NCBI GenBank assembly: GCA_000442125.1
Contig: KE546978.1
Span: 1,391,098 to 1,455,097 of the forward strand
DNA: 64,000 nt
Reading direction: 5' to 3'
From: Opeltia flavorubescens
Lineage: Eukaryota > Ascomycota > Lecanoromycetes > Teloschistales > Teloschistaceae
Position numbers and translations under genes: made by a program. The number at the start of each line of letters is the position of its first letter. The first letter of the stretch is position 1. Below the pieces are notes generated by a model, which was given only the letters and a program-made list of their open reading frames with translations, was not told where the DNA came from and ran no database searches. Below are positions 45,361-56,598 of the stretch, piece by piece.

Positions 45361-47745
45361 CTATACCAAGTATCTCCTCACGCCGCGGATTCGGCTGCAG
45401 TGCCCACAAATGAAATTCTCCCCGGAATTAAGTGCGCGGTAGGAGTTGAGTTTGGTGGTATGAACGTGGCGACAGCGGGGGCAGGAACCATATAATGCGA
45501 TTTGACCTACTGGAGGGTTTGCGGACGTGCTCTCAAGTTTCTGAGAACCAAGTGGTTTCCAGATATCATTCGCCTCACTCTCTGTCATGACTGGAATTGT
45601 CAAACACGAACAGGTACAGCTAGCGACGCATTGACGTTGTGCTGGCCGTGAGTCCCTCCTGTCCTGCGTGTTTCTCTGTCGAAGTTTTTGTTTGTCTAGT
45701 ATCTGCCCTGGAGAAGAGACATTCGATACCTCGTGTTCCTCTGAAGCGATTGTCGGGGAACTAGAGTAAGAAGGAGCCAACTTCCGAGGCTTTTGTCTCT
45801 GGTGACGTCGATACTTATCCTTGGGCCATAGTTTCCCTCTGCTGATCCTATCGGAGATTGAGAGTGAACATCGCATTTCGACGTTGTGAACCAAGTCTCC
45901 TTTTCCTGGGGCACTGATATTAAATTGCGCAAGATCGCTATAGCCTTGCATTGGAGTGAGAGAAATGTGAGAATTTTGGTGGATCAATCTTGGACCAGCT
46001 CTCGAGGTCCCAGGGATCGGGGAGTTCAGGTTCTTTTGTAGCTACATTGATTGTTCGACATACGGATCGGGTAGACCAGTAGCTGATATAGCACTTAGCC
46101 TTTTGACTTACGTCTGGTCGTGGTCTGCGAGTGCAGGCCGTACAGGTCTCGCTTCCATGCTTCCAAAATGGGTCTGATAAGTGACTGTGTGAGAGTGCAT
46201 TGCTGAGCATGCCAACAGAGGAGCAGCAATCAAGGATGAGTATAACATCGTGTGATATGGATGGTTCTGATGCCAGTTTCACTGGTTGGAAGCATTCAAG
46301 AGTAGAGCCTGAATCGATCGGCATCCAAGATTCTTTAGGCTCTTGCCAAAAGGGAACCTTGCTGTCAGGAACGATTGGGGAATCAAATATCTGCGGCGGA
46401 TCCGACGTTCTGAATATTGAAGAGCTTGATGTAAAAGACGGTTTGGAAGGCGCTTCCTGCTGCCTCCCCCAGTCGTAAATACCAATACCTCCCCATCCAA
46501 GTGAAGCCTGCTCAAGGAAGCAATCTTGCGATATAGTATTAGGTGCATGAAACGCCTTGGTTCCTATGCTGACCATATGGTGTATCAAGACACGGAGTAG
46601 CTGCTTCCGTGCCTCGTCGTAGTCCGACACGTGCTCTCGCAAAAAATTTGGCTTTTGGGGATTAGAAAACATCATCTTGGGTTCAGATCCGAAACTTACC
46701 TGCGAGCTTTCAGCGATTGGCCCTGTATGACTGACCGCGATGATAGCTCCGAAAAGCAGAAAAAAAAGACCCTGTAGCTGAGGCAAAGAGCTATTAGCGA
46801 GTCTGACCGGAGTCAGAGGTTTCTTGAAAGCTTGAATTAATTTGCTGCCAGTAAAGGATTGAATAGAGTGTAGATGCGTCGAATATCGGGCAGGGAATCC
46901 TGGATCCGATCCCCAGTTGTAGAGGAGCGTGCTGACTTCAACGAGTAGGCGTAGACCATGACACATGTCTTTCGACGTCAGGGTCGACAAAAAAGTTTCA
47001 GTTCCGACCGCTGAAAAGGCCCAAGATCGACTGTACGGGGTGACTATGCTAGCATCACTGCAAATGTTGCTTGCCCAGAGCCAACAGTGTGCAAAGAGCC
47101 CATCCACAGTCCAATCAACCATGGACTTATACTCATGTCGAGCATATCTTACAATTGGGGTTATGATTGATTTCAAAGCGTCGTCAAAACCATTCGAGTC
47201 GCAGGATCGATCTAATATACTCAGTTACACCGAAGATCAGAATGTTAATGACTAGACTTACGGGTACTGTAGATGTCAACAGCTTCGAAGGAGAAAGGGA
47301 CTGGATCTATCGCTCGAAGTTTCTGCTCTTTTCGATAGCATAGGACGTTGCTACGCTTGCAACGAAGGCATGGCGTTCCTTGTGAGCACTTTCAGACACG
47401 ATTAGTCCGTATACATCGGATATTTAACCCTCGGAAATCTCGTACCGATATCTTTAAGCCTCGACATCTTAGACAAGCTCCGAGACGTCGGATTTGGGCA
47501 ACCTCTTGCCGACGATGTGCGTTGAACTTAGATCGCTTTGGCCGTATTGGCATAGGATTTGCAAGAGAAAATGTCATGTAGCCTGGAAATTGGGTCTGAG
47601 CTACTGGACTTGGTTGATTGCGCTGAGCGTTTGGCTGGGATACAGGATCATGACAACCACTATTTGGTGATTCGTTCCCATCATCCAGTATGCCATTATA
47701 CTCGTTCAATACGCCCTGCCATTTGTCGAACCAGAGAAATTCCAT
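45361..47745 (-). CDS. Zn2Cys6 transcription factor with C-terminal CxxC...CxxC zinc-ribbon-like end
   Basis: Exons 47745-47446, 47388-47262, 47211-46700, 46651-46112 and 46041-45361 give about 719 residues. The binuclear zinc cluster is canonical once the first intron is removed: Cys91, 94, 101, 107, 110, 117 in the spacing CX2CX6CX5CX2CX6C. The 48-nt intron 46652-46699 is in frame and could be retained. A helical middle region follows (about 150-330). The last exon, reached through a GTAAGT..GTAG intron at 46042-46111, ends in a second metal-type pattern, C680-x2-C683 and C705-x2-C708 (CPRCRHVHTT then ICGHCSRIRG). If that intron is not removed, the protein stops at 45938 without the ribbon. 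It adjoins the cluster and could regulate it, but it also diverges from a NACHT gene, so its target is open. Confidence 0.78.
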
Positions 47746-48451
47746 CCGGTGTCGGCTGAGCAGCAATACTCCGTGGAAAGAAATGGCTCGCACTTAGAAA
47801 ACAATGAGAGAAGAGTAATGGGCGCCATCATCGACAAGAAAAACACAACGACTTATGGCTTTGGCATTCAGATGAGGCTGAACTGTGACCGTGTCCTCGA
47901 TCTGGTAAGGTGGGGATTGGCTCACCGAGTTGCCTATCTTGGTTTAGACTCAATGAAGACCACAGTACGGAATCGGGAAGCAAGCATTCATTGCCGAATT
48001 CCTGTGTCGCTCATCAGGAAGACCTGTCCGTCAAGCTTCCTCCGATGACTCCACACTGTTATCGTGATCTCTACAAGTTGGGAGGCATTGAAGGCCAGAC
48101 ACGGAGCAATTAAGGACTTATCGGAGAAATTGCCGGCGGCTGGTCCATACGAGTGTGCTCTTGAGATGCTGGGTAGAATTCTTGTTCTGAGGGTGACTCA
48201 GTGACGGCAAGAGAAAGGATTTTGAGTAGTGGGAAATCAATTGATGGCGATTCCCTTTGAATTATAGGACTGGAGTTTCTGAGGCTGGTTTCGGCGCTCG
48301 TTACGCGCCCCTCATCATGCATGATGTACGTCCGCCCCCACAAGGCAGAGTCGAGCCTGTGGCTGTGCAGATTGCAAGGTTGACCAGCAGATTTGCAGTC
48401 GTCGTTGACCAGGTCTCCTTCTATTCTCGCATCAACTCAACCGGCACTACG
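47746..48451. promoter_or_regulatory. Divergent promoter of Zn2Cys6 and NACHT genes
   Basis: A 706-bp region between starts facing away from each other. Open frames here are short, and one at 48257 merely runs into the NACHT gene's first exon in frame. No specific site recognised. Confidence 0.5.
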
Positions 48452-51387
48452 ATGGATCCTCTATCGATTCTCGGCGTCGCTAGTAACGTCGTTCAGCTGG
48501 TGGATTTCAGTAGTAGGTTGATTGCTGGGACGGTGGAGCTTTACACGTCGATTGATGGTTCCAAGAGAGTCAACCGGGAATTGGAAGTAATGACAAAAGA
48601 CCTTAACCGCATCTGTGGAGAGCTGAGAGACTCTCCAAGGTGTACTTCGGACTCTGAATTAGCCTTAGTGGCCTTAACTCGCTCATGTAACGAGATTGGT
48701 CAAGAGCTCATCTCAGTCTTGCAGGGTCTCAAGGTCAAAGATGCACGCCAGAAATGGACCACCTTTCGTCAAGCACTGAAGAGTGCCTGGAAGGAAAGCA
48801 AAATTCGCGACTACGAGAATCGATTGAAGCAGTACAGATCTCAAATTACAATACATTTGGTGAGCTTGCTGAGGTAAACAAGACCTTGTTCTAAAACGGC
48901 GTTTCGCTGACCCCGCAAAGCGTTCAGTTTTCGACCGGCGTTAGACAAGTCACCGAACGCCTTGACGATATATCTCGGGACCAAGCAGCGACAAGTCTAA
49001 AACTGGGTGCTCACCTTCTTGACGGTCAAATGAATATCGCCAATACCTTAGATATCTTGGCTGCCAGTCATCGGGATTTCGAGATCGCTACAACGAATAC
49101 TGTATCAAGTCTGCGGGTGGAAATTCTCGATACCTTAAATGGTGTTCGCCCAGGTAACGATGGAAACATCTACGTCAATAAGTCAGTAGTCGACTGCCAT
49201 TTAGCATCACAACTCTCGGCTCTAATGACGGAGGCACAAGTACTCTCGAGAGACCTTAAAGTCATCAAGAGCTTGAAGTTTCAGGATATTTCTGAAAGAA
49301 GAACCCGGATATTTGATGCTCATCCAAACACTTTCGAATGGCTGTTCGATGAAACAATCGCAAAAAACACTATAGGCGAGGCAGAGCAAATCGTTCCATT
49401 CCTAGAATGGCTCGAAGTTAAAACCGGCGTGTACTGGCTGAGCGGAAAGGCCGGATCAGGCAAGTCCACACTGATGAAATTCCTTGGTAGTCACCAGAAG
49501 ACGAAAGCAGCACTAAAAAACTGGGCGGGGGCAAAAACCCTTGTCACTGCAAGCTTTTTTTTCTGGAATATAGGGACGCGTATGCAGAAGTCTCAGGAAG
49601 GCCTACTTCAGACTCTACTGTACGACATCCTACGCCAAGTTCCTTCATTGATACGGGTAGTCTGTCCAGCACATTGGAATAGTGATGAGCCACAACAGCC
49701 GGAATGGACTCACGCAGAAATCCTCAAGACTTTGCGCAATTTGAGAAAGCAGACTCTTGATACCATAAGATTTTGCTTTTTCATAGATGGGCTTGACGAA
49801 TACCAGGGCATGCATAGCGACATCATTGAACTCGTTGATCAGCTTACCTCGGGCGGAGATATCAAAGTCGTTGTCTCGAGTCGGCCGTGGAACGTATTTG
49901 AAGACGCCTATGGCCATAACCCCAGCCGCAGCCTTCGACTCCAAGACCTGACAAGAAATGACATGACATGCTTCGTAAGGGATCATCTAGAAAAAGACCA
50001 ACGTTTTAGGCAGCTCAAGGTCGAAGATCGCCGGTACGAAGATCTTGTCCAAGAGATTGTCGATAAATCGAGCGGTGTGTTCCTATGGGTATTTCTTGTT
50101 GTTCGATCACTGCGTCGTGGCTTCACCAACCATGATACCGTGAGCGAGCTTCAAGAACGACTACGGACTCTACCAACTGAATTGGAAGTGTACTTTGGAC
50201 ACATGTTGAATGCTATCGAGAGAGTGTACCATAAGCAGGCAGCTCGCCTGCTTCTCATTTCTCTCCATTGTCCCGGAACACTAACTGTCATGACGGCATC
50301 GTATTTTGATGAGAACGATGTCATGTTTGGCGTCTCAGCCGAGTTCAAGCCAACTGATCCTGGAGCATTGAATTGTCGCACTGATTCGACGGCTAGGCGA
50401 ATTAAGGCACGCTGTACTGACCTTCTTGAAATCCGATGGGATACGGTTGACTTTCTACATCGTACCGTTTATGAGTTTTTGGATTTGCCAGAGACCCGAC
50501 GGTTTCTAGATCAACGGGCTGGCAATGATTTCGACGCTTGCAATTACTTGTGCAACGCAACGCTCTGTCAGATCAAGGCACCTCCCATCGAGCGCGATGG
50601 GTTGGTGTACTACTACATACCACAGTCGATTGATTGCCTTGTGCATGAGCTCATGTACCATGCCGAGGAGCTCGATACTCGAGGTCAGCTTGACACCAGG
50701 CTTTTAGATGACCTCAAAGGCTCAGTTGAGTTTCGGCGACAGCTGAAATTGACATGTGATCAAAATTCTTGGGCTTCACTATTCCTTGAAAACGAAGGTG
50801 AAAGAAACTGGATGATAGCTCTTGCCGTATGTTATGGAATTGATAGCTATATCCACCTAAAGAGTGATTATATCCGGCATTCTCTCAAGGAAAGGGCCAC
50901 GATCTTCAATCACTCTCTTTTAGCGATAGCTCTTCGGCTCATCAACAAGGACGTGATGCATGATGCATGGATTTCCACACCTCTCAAACCTTGTGTTGTG
51001 GAGACAATGCTCAAGCTTGGAGCGGACCCGAATGAATGTACTCAGAATACGCCCATTCTGTGTGCATACTTGATGAAGATGCCAAAAGATTTGCCTCCGA
51101 AAACAAGAGCGCCATACCTAAGTATTGCAGAAATGCTTCTAAGCAGTGGTGTAAGCATCGATAGCACTCAATACTCTGAGTTGGAACCACTCCTCTTCCA
51201 GTCTTTTTCGTCGGAAGAAGCTACCCACTTACGTAGGCTCATTGAAGGCGCGATGGCCGGTAAGACCACAAATCGAGAGAAGCGAAGTATTGAAGGTATC
51301 ATAGCCGACAAGACTACCCATCGAGAGAAGCAAATTTATAACGCTGGCTTCTTTAAGAAGCTCTCAAAGGACAGAGAAAGAAGATAA
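48452..51387 (+). CDS. NACHT-domain STAND protein with SesA/Helo-like N-terminus and ankyrin-like end
   Basis: Two exons, 48452-48859 and 48928-51387, give 955 residues. The N-terminus (MDPLSILGVASNVVQLVDF) is typical of the helical effector-type domain preceding fungal STAND NTPases. The NACHT module has Walker A LSGKAGSGKSTL (G309-T317), Walker B RFCFFIDGLDEYQG (D423 region) and the sensor strand VVVSSRPWNVF, followed by the winged-helix part with VDFLHRTVYEFL. Ankyrin-like units (MLKLGADPNE, EMLLSSGVSID) lie near 840-910. The chain ends in a basic tail with an internal 16-residue duplication. Such proteins act in fungal self/non-self recognition and cell death control, as NLR-like switches. 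An ATG upstream in frame exists, but 48452 gives the standard family start. Divergent from the Zn2Cys6 gene. Confidence 0.92.
51241..51336 (+). repeat. 48-nt tandem duplication in the NACHT gene tail
   Basis: Two adjacent 48-nt units, 51241-51288 and 51289-51336, both starting ATTGAAGG and encoding IEGAMAGKTTNREKRS and IEGIIADKTTHREKQI. The units are in frame and diverged, so the duplication is not very recent. Confidence 0.85.
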
Positions 51388-51616
51388 ATAGGCCAGGGGA
51401 AGAGTTCCTCGGGAATTGATAGGAATGATCGATCATCAGGCAGAACAACATGATTCATCTAAGTTACCCAATAATCCAAAAATTTGACTGAGAGCCCTTC
51501 TAAAATTTCGCCAATCCAGTGAGGTTGATCGACTACACACATCTCAGACTCTCGAGCATGCTTTTTCCACCGCAAAGGATTCATCTAATCGAACCTCAAG
51601 ACCTTCCTTTCCTGAC

Positions 51617-52942
51617 TCAATTCCCCTTCCGCTTCTCCGCTCCAAGATCTTCCACCATCCCGCCAGCTCGGCCACTACTCTTCCCAACTTCCACTTCAGC
51701 TCCATTCCTACCGCGGGATTGCGATTCACGCTTCCTAGCAGCGTTTTCCAAAGCCTCGTCATCCTCCTTCCTCGGCACACCAGGGAAATAGATAGGCTTC
51801 AACCTCTTTCCGACGTCTTTGTATTTCTCCTCCGCCTGGACAAGGACCTGTCGTACATTTGATTCCGAGAAGAAGATATCACGCACTCGTAGGTGGAATC
51901 CGAACGCGCTTGCGGGGCGTGGGGCACCGGCGACGATGATGTTTTGTAGAATTCCTAGGCCGCCGATGATGAGGAGGTACCATGTCTGTCCTTCGTCGCG
52001 AGCGATGACTAGGAGTAGGGCCATCCAGAGTAGGGCTTGGAGGAATGTGGCGAAGACGGTGGTTTTGGATGCTCGTAATACTCGTCCGCCTGCGAGATCT
52101 TCGATGTCGGGACAGACCCCGTTGCCGATGATAACTATGACGTGTTGGCTACCGTTGCCTTCGAATATGCAGGTTGGCTTGTTGGAGTTTGGGCGGCAGG
52201 AGTACTTCTCTTGGTGCCAGCGTGGAAGGGTACCGTAGAGGAGGGCGAGAGTTGTCCCGACGAACGTGATGGTGAGGGTCGTGGCGTCTTGATTAAGAGT
52301 GAGGGGGATTAGGGCGATGAGGTGTTGGAGGATGATGACGGCCCAGGCAAAGAAGTAGACCCAGCCTTTTTGGTGCCAGTGGGCGATGATAGGGTTGGGA
52401 TCTGTGCGATTGAGAGTGGAAGTCAGCGTAGAACTCCCTGTTGATTTTTGTATAATAAGATCTGACTTACTCAAAGCTTGAGGCTGTGTAACATTGGCGG
52501 CGCCTTCGGTATCCACATCGCCCACAAAAGCATGCTTAGGATCCACAGCATCAAGCACAGTAATATAAAGGCCTCCGACTCCCTTCGGCTTGTAGTCCCA
52601 ATCACGAAAAAGGCGTCCAATAATCCATGACTTATTGACCCGTGCATGTCCAGACTTGACATTCATAACCATAGTTTCAACATCTGGGACGGGCATCAAG
52701 CGGCCAATACCGATGATGGAAGAAAAAGCTTGCAGGACATAAATAACCCATGCGAAAGAGAAGGCGACAGGTGCAAGAAGGCTGGGCCCCGCCAGTTGGG
52801 CGAGGGCCTTTTGGACGATGTCTCCGTTGATGATCATGAGTAGTGCTACGACGTCTCCTGGTTTGTTCCAACCGTGGAGGATGCCTTTTAAATATGTTTC
52901 TGGGAGGGAGGGGTGTGATGAGGTTTGGTGTGAGTCAGACAT
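51617..52942 (-). CDS. Uncharacterised multi-pass membrane protein
   Basis: Exons 52942-52471 and 52401-51617 give 418 residues. The 69-nt intron is a multiple of three and open, so retention would add 23 residues. I recognise no named family. About five or six hydrophobic segments are visible: around AFSFAWVIYVLQAFSSIIG, WVYFFAWAVIILQHLIAL, ITFVGTTLALLYG, TFLQALLWMALLLVI and YLLIIGGLGILQNIIVAG. A soluble loop between the first two holds RLFRDWDYKPKGVGGLYI. A basic, Ser-rich tail ends in KRKGN. The ATG at 52942 (MSDSHQTSSH) follows an in-frame upstream region with no better start. Position between NACHT and HET genes does not reveal its role. Confidence 0.78.
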   Translation of the reverse strand: MSDSHQTSSHPSLPETYLKGILHGWNKPGDVVALLMIINGDIVQKALAQLAGPSLLAPVAFSFAWVIYVLQAFSSIIGIGRLMPVPDVETMVMNVKSGHARVNKSWIIGRLFRDWDYKPKGVGGLYITVLDAVDPKHAFVGDVDTEGAANVTQPQALSKSDLIIQKSTGSSTLTSTLNRTDPNPIIAHWHQKGWVYFFAWAVIILQHLIALIPLTLNQDATTLTITFVGTTLALLYGTLPRWHQEKYSCRPNSNKPTCIFEGNGSQHVIVIIGNGVCPDIEDLAGGRVLRASKTTVFATFLQALLWMALLLVIARDEGQTWYLLIIGGLGILQNIIVAGAPRPASAFGFHLRVRDIFFSESNVRQVLVQAEEKYKDVGKRLKPIYFPGVPRKEDDEALENAARKRESQSRGRNGAEVEVGKSSGRAGGMVEDLGAEKRKGN

Positions 52943-53376
52943 GGTTGACAGTTTAGTTTTGTGATGAAGGAATGGTGATGACGTGGGGTTTGGGATTGGT
53001 GAAAGGGGTGGAGAGATGAAGTATATATTACTGATGACTGTTGAAGTTGGGGATTGGTATATATGTCGGTGCAGTTTCACTTACAAGGTGTGTTGAAAGA
53101 TGCTGAACAAGTCGACACAGAATCTTGCAACTTAAGTAAACTTCAGGATCACCTATCTCTTTGTGCGACATTCGGGGAAAACAGGTTGTGTCCACATGTA
53201 CACGTCAGCGCTTGCAGATGTCGCGCATCAAGCACAAAGAAAGCAGCGGGTAGGTACAGACATCTCGTCTGACCGCTTGTTTGCTTTCGTCTTTTTGTCG
53301 ACTGGAAGAAGCAATATGGTCATAGCTCGCCCCTCTTGGGGTCTTTCGTCTGATTGTACCACGCGGATCATCTACT
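52943..53376. promoter_or_regulatory. Divergent promoter of membrane-protein and HET genes
   Basis: A 434-bp region between divergent starts. Short frames run through it on both strands with no recognisable content. A pyrimidine-rich plus-strand complement near the membrane-protein start is typical of fungal promoters. Confidence 0.5.
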
Positions 53377-55584
53377 ATGCAGCACATACCTTTTCTACCG
53401 CAGAAAGAGGTTCCTTACCTAGGCGGTCCCATATACGTCGGCGAGGGTCTAGAAGCATTTGTCAAGCGTAACGATTGGACCCCTCAGAGCCTGAGCCAAA
53501 ACGATTTCATGGGCAGATCGCCACACTCAGCGTTGGCTTTTCTTCAATCTCTTGTCAATATCGCGCTTCTCGTTGAATTTTCCGATATCCGTAAGGATCT
53601 CGTTTGTGGTAGAGCTACTCACGGGACCTTCTGTGATGGTAAGATTGTGGACACGACGCGAGTTCCTGAATTTGTGTCTGTCAAAGGGGTGGACATGACT
53701 CCGAAGAATGCAGAGTTGGGAAACCAACAATCTCGGGCGGAAAGTATGCTCAGATTCGTCAAATCTTGTATGCCTGTGAGAGGGCATCCGCACTTACACG
53801 ACGATCTATGGCCGATCATGTGTGCATTCATGACGGCTTCGGACTGTATGACGCGACTTTACCTGATACCATCAAGTATGCTCATGGATGTTGGAGGCGC
53901 AAATAACACGATTGTGTGGGTCCGTCCTAAGTTCGATAGCACCTGGTGTCCACGTCAGATTAAAGAGCTATGGGAAACCGATAGTATTTTTGTCCTCGAA
54001 TACGTTTCCGGATTCAAGAGAAGCCCCCTTTTCAAGGAACACGACTATTGTACTCCTGACAGGTGCGAAGCCTTTCACATAGACTCCGCGCAGTATAAGA
54101 CGCGTCATACAAGTCAATGTAAGGACTGCATGGAGATCGTGATCGATGTGGCCGAAATTGTGGAGCAGATCAACCAAGACCATGTTCCACGGATTTGCGT
54201 CGACATAAGCGGAATGATACGTGGACATCAGGATTCTGGGCTTGTAAAGCTACGTGTGGAGAATGATGGCCCTTATGTAGCGATATCTCACGTGTGGGCT
54301 CACGGGCGTTCGTATCATCACCATTTTACGAAGGAAGTCATACTGATGAAAATTGTAGTCGGAAATCCGGGTAAGAATGCCATGCCAACATGTCAGCTAC
54401 TGAAGCTTCGTTCCCTAGCCAGCAGAGCTTTGGCAGATACCAACCACAGCCAGACCAACCCTGTATTCTGGATTGATACTCTTTGTGTCCCTCTTCACGA
54501 TCACACAAGGAAAAAGGCCCTTGGTTTGATCCGCCGTACTTTCCAAGAAGCAGCCTGTACGATTGTTCTAGACTATGAGATCGAAAAGCTCTCGGTTACA
54601 ATGCCAATCCATGAAATAGTTTGGCGTGCAGACATCTCTGATTGGGGCCGAAGACTCTGGACTTACGAAGAAGTCATGGTCTCTCGTGGCGATGTATTGT
54701 TGGCTTGTGAGGATGGATTACTCAACGTCAAGAAGGAAATTGCCCCTCTTGAGATTATCTATCCTCCGGGAACAGAATACAGGTTCAGTCCGTGGGATTT
54801 GATCAGTGTACCATATCACTTCATGCCACATAGGGACTCGACACCAGGAAAGCAACCTCTGGCGTTCTCGAGCATCATCGAACATGCAGAGAAGCTCAGC
54901 ACTAGTCGGTGGGAAGACGAGACACTGTGCATTGCGTCTATCCTCAATTTCGATACATCAATTTTGGCAACTATTGCGGCTGAAGATCGCATGGGACATC
55001 TTTTGAGCCAAATACAGCGATTGCCGGTCTGTATCATGTTTGGGTGCGGTCCTAGATTGAAAGAAGAAGGCTTTCGCTGGGCTCCATCTACTTTTCTGAG
55101 GAGCCATAGATGGCCAGACTACTCATACTTTTATGGGACATTTGACGCATCCCGGCATCCAAAAGGATTTGCCACGAGACTCGGAGGGTATGATATGTTA
55201 CATCGGGTGGATCGAATCCTGGGCGAGGCTTATGTGTTCCTTCCCAAGACTGGTCGGGAGCGCCAAAACCATGCACCAACGTCAATAATGAAAATAGAAA
55301 CATGGTCGAAGCCAGAGGAGTATATTTACTTCCAACCTGGAACCTTGGCTCCACTCAAGCTCATAATGCTTCATGAAGATTTAATGGGACCGGCTATCCT
55401 AGTTCACTCTCTATCTAGGGATGGTGGTACCGAGATAGTCAGATTTCTTGCAAAATTTGATCTCTTGGAAGGCAAGCAGGACAAAGATTTTGGAGGGTTG
55501 AGTAATTTCTCCAAAGCGATCCTCGATATGGGAGCGTTTTTACCAATCGCTCCTATCGAAAAGCAAAATTGGCTTGTTACATAG
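53377..55584 (+). CDS. HET-domain (heterokaryon incompatibility) protein
   Basis: Intronless gene of 735 residues. The HET domain spans roughly 295-450: YVAISHVWAHGRS opens it, FWIDTLCVPLHDHTRKKAL is the second conserved block, and WGRRLWTYEEVMVSRGDVLL the third. The N-terminal third holds Cys/His-bearing stretches (CTPDRCEAFHID, CKDCMEIV) without a named fold. The C-terminal half has no recognisable repeats, and the usual final GDxVCVLxGGxxPFVLR block of many HET proteins is not present here. Proteins of this family trigger incompatibility or defence-like cell death when paired with a partner allele; the specific trigger is unknown. The next gene starts only 43 bp after its stop, on the other strand. 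Confidence 0.9.
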   Translation: MQHIPFLPQKEVPYLGGPIYVGEGLEAFVKRNDWTPQSLSQNDFMGRSPHSALAFLQSLVNIALLVEFSDIRKDLVCGRATHGTFCDGKIVDTTRVPEFVSVKGVDMTPKNAELGNQQSRAESMLRFVKSCMPVRGHPHLHDDLWPIMCAFMTASDCMTRLYLIPSSMLMDVGGANNTIVWVRPKFDSTWCPRQIKELWETDSIFVLEYVSGFKRSPLFKEHDYCTPDRCEAFHIDSAQYKTRHTSQCKDCMEIVIDVAEIVEQINQDHVPRICVDISGMIRGHQDSGLVKLRVENDGPYVAISHVWAHGRSYHHHFTKEVILMKIVVGNPGKNAMPTCQLLKLRSLASRALADTNHSQTNPVFWIDTLCVPLHDHTRKKALGLIRRTFQEAACTIVLDYEIEKLSVTMPIHEIVWRADISDWGRRLWTYEEVMVSRGDVLLACEDGLLNVKKEIAPLEIIYPPGTEYRFSPWDLISVPYHFMPHRDSTPGKQPLAFSSIIEHAEKLSTSRWEDETLCIASILNFDTSILATIAAEDRMGHLLSQIQRLPVCIMFGCGPRLKEEGFRWAPSTFLRSHRWPDYSYFYGTFDASRHPKGFATRLGGYDMLHRVDRILGEAYVFLPKTGRERQNHAPTSIMKIETWSKPEEYIYFQPGTLAPLKLIMLHEDLMGPAILVHSLSRDGGTEIVRFLAKFDLLEGKQDKDFGGLSNFSKAILDMGAFLPIAPIEKQNWLVT

Positions 55585-55627
55585 CTATCGTTCGCGAATG
55601 TTATAACTTTCAAAGCAAATTCTGATT

Positions 55628-56183
55628 CTACATCTCATTCACCCCGTCCTTCGGCCTCCTCTCCATAACCTCCCCATGCCCCCAACTCCTCCCTTCCCCA
55701 TCCGTCAACACAAAAATCGCCTCAAAATTCTTCCCCGCCTTCTCCAAAACCTCCCCCAACGCCACAAACACATCCCTCATCATCACATAAGTCATCCACG
55801 GCTTCCCCCCATAAGCGACCTTGGACCTCATAATGAAAAAACAGCCAGGAACGGCATAATCGTAGGGGTTATCCCTATAGTGTATGCGCGTGTATGTGTT
55901 GGGTTTGCGCTATGCCGGCGTCGAGCATGAAGTGCAGGGCGCGGGGGCGGAGGGGTTTGGAAGTCAAGATGCGGCCTTTTAGGATTTGATCGGTGGAGGG
56001 GATGGGGTGGGCGAAGTTCTCCCAGCTGTTGGATGAGGTGGATAGGTTGGAAAGTTCGGGCAAAAGAAAATCCGAGTCGTTGCTTTGGGGACCAAGGGTT
56101 TCATCATTGAGCTGAAGGGCTATACTTGATTGTAATAGAAACGGTAGCAGGATGATGATAATATAATTCAAGCAGAAAAGCAT
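55628..56183 (-). pseudogene. Small secreted-protein gene with an apparent frame break
   Basis: The 5' part (start 56183) encodes a signal peptide (MLFCLNYIIIILLPFLL) and a short N-glycosylated segment, then about 65 residues ending with LHFMLDAGIAQTQ. The next block, DNPYDYAVPGCFFIM to GRSWGHGEVMERRP, continues in a different frame from about 55890. The minus strand contains no GT donor between roughly 56040 and 55880, so an intron cannot explain the shift. Either a one-base error in the assembly or a real frameshift is needed. The joined layout looks like an uncharacterised secreted protein of about 185 residues. I know no function. Its 3' end lies 43 bp from the HET gene's stop. Confidence 0.55.
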
Positions 56184-56598
56184 TTTGTATCACGTAATAT
56201 GCAACGTTGATACTTCGTGATTAGGACCCTGGATACTGTGTCTTCAACCCCATTTAGATCGCTTGTGATTATATGCACTGGAGCGGCTACACCAACTACG
56301 CGCAAGCCATTTGTCTCTGAAGTTGATTTGTTACTATTCCACGCGTGATTTTCCACAGCCGACTAAGTACGATCGGATCGACCACGATAAATCAGGAAAA
56401 GAGATTCAGATTTCTAGGGATTCTAGCTTTAGCAAGTTGTGAATTGGTGGCATGTGCGATATACTACGAGCAGCCTCTCCCGAGTGCTGTAGGTGCGAGT
56501 ATTTTGGAAATGCTTCCCACCTTGGACTCGCAGCGCTCATTTGACTCTGTCAAAATTTAATAGGGAAGGGTTTTTTCGTTCAAGATCGCAAGTCTGAT
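56184..56598. other. Intergenic, nothing recognised
   Basis: Holds the presumed promoter of the secreted-protein gene. Short frames on both strands (for example 56168-56356 minus and 56345-56560 plus) have no family resemblance. Confidence 0.5.
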
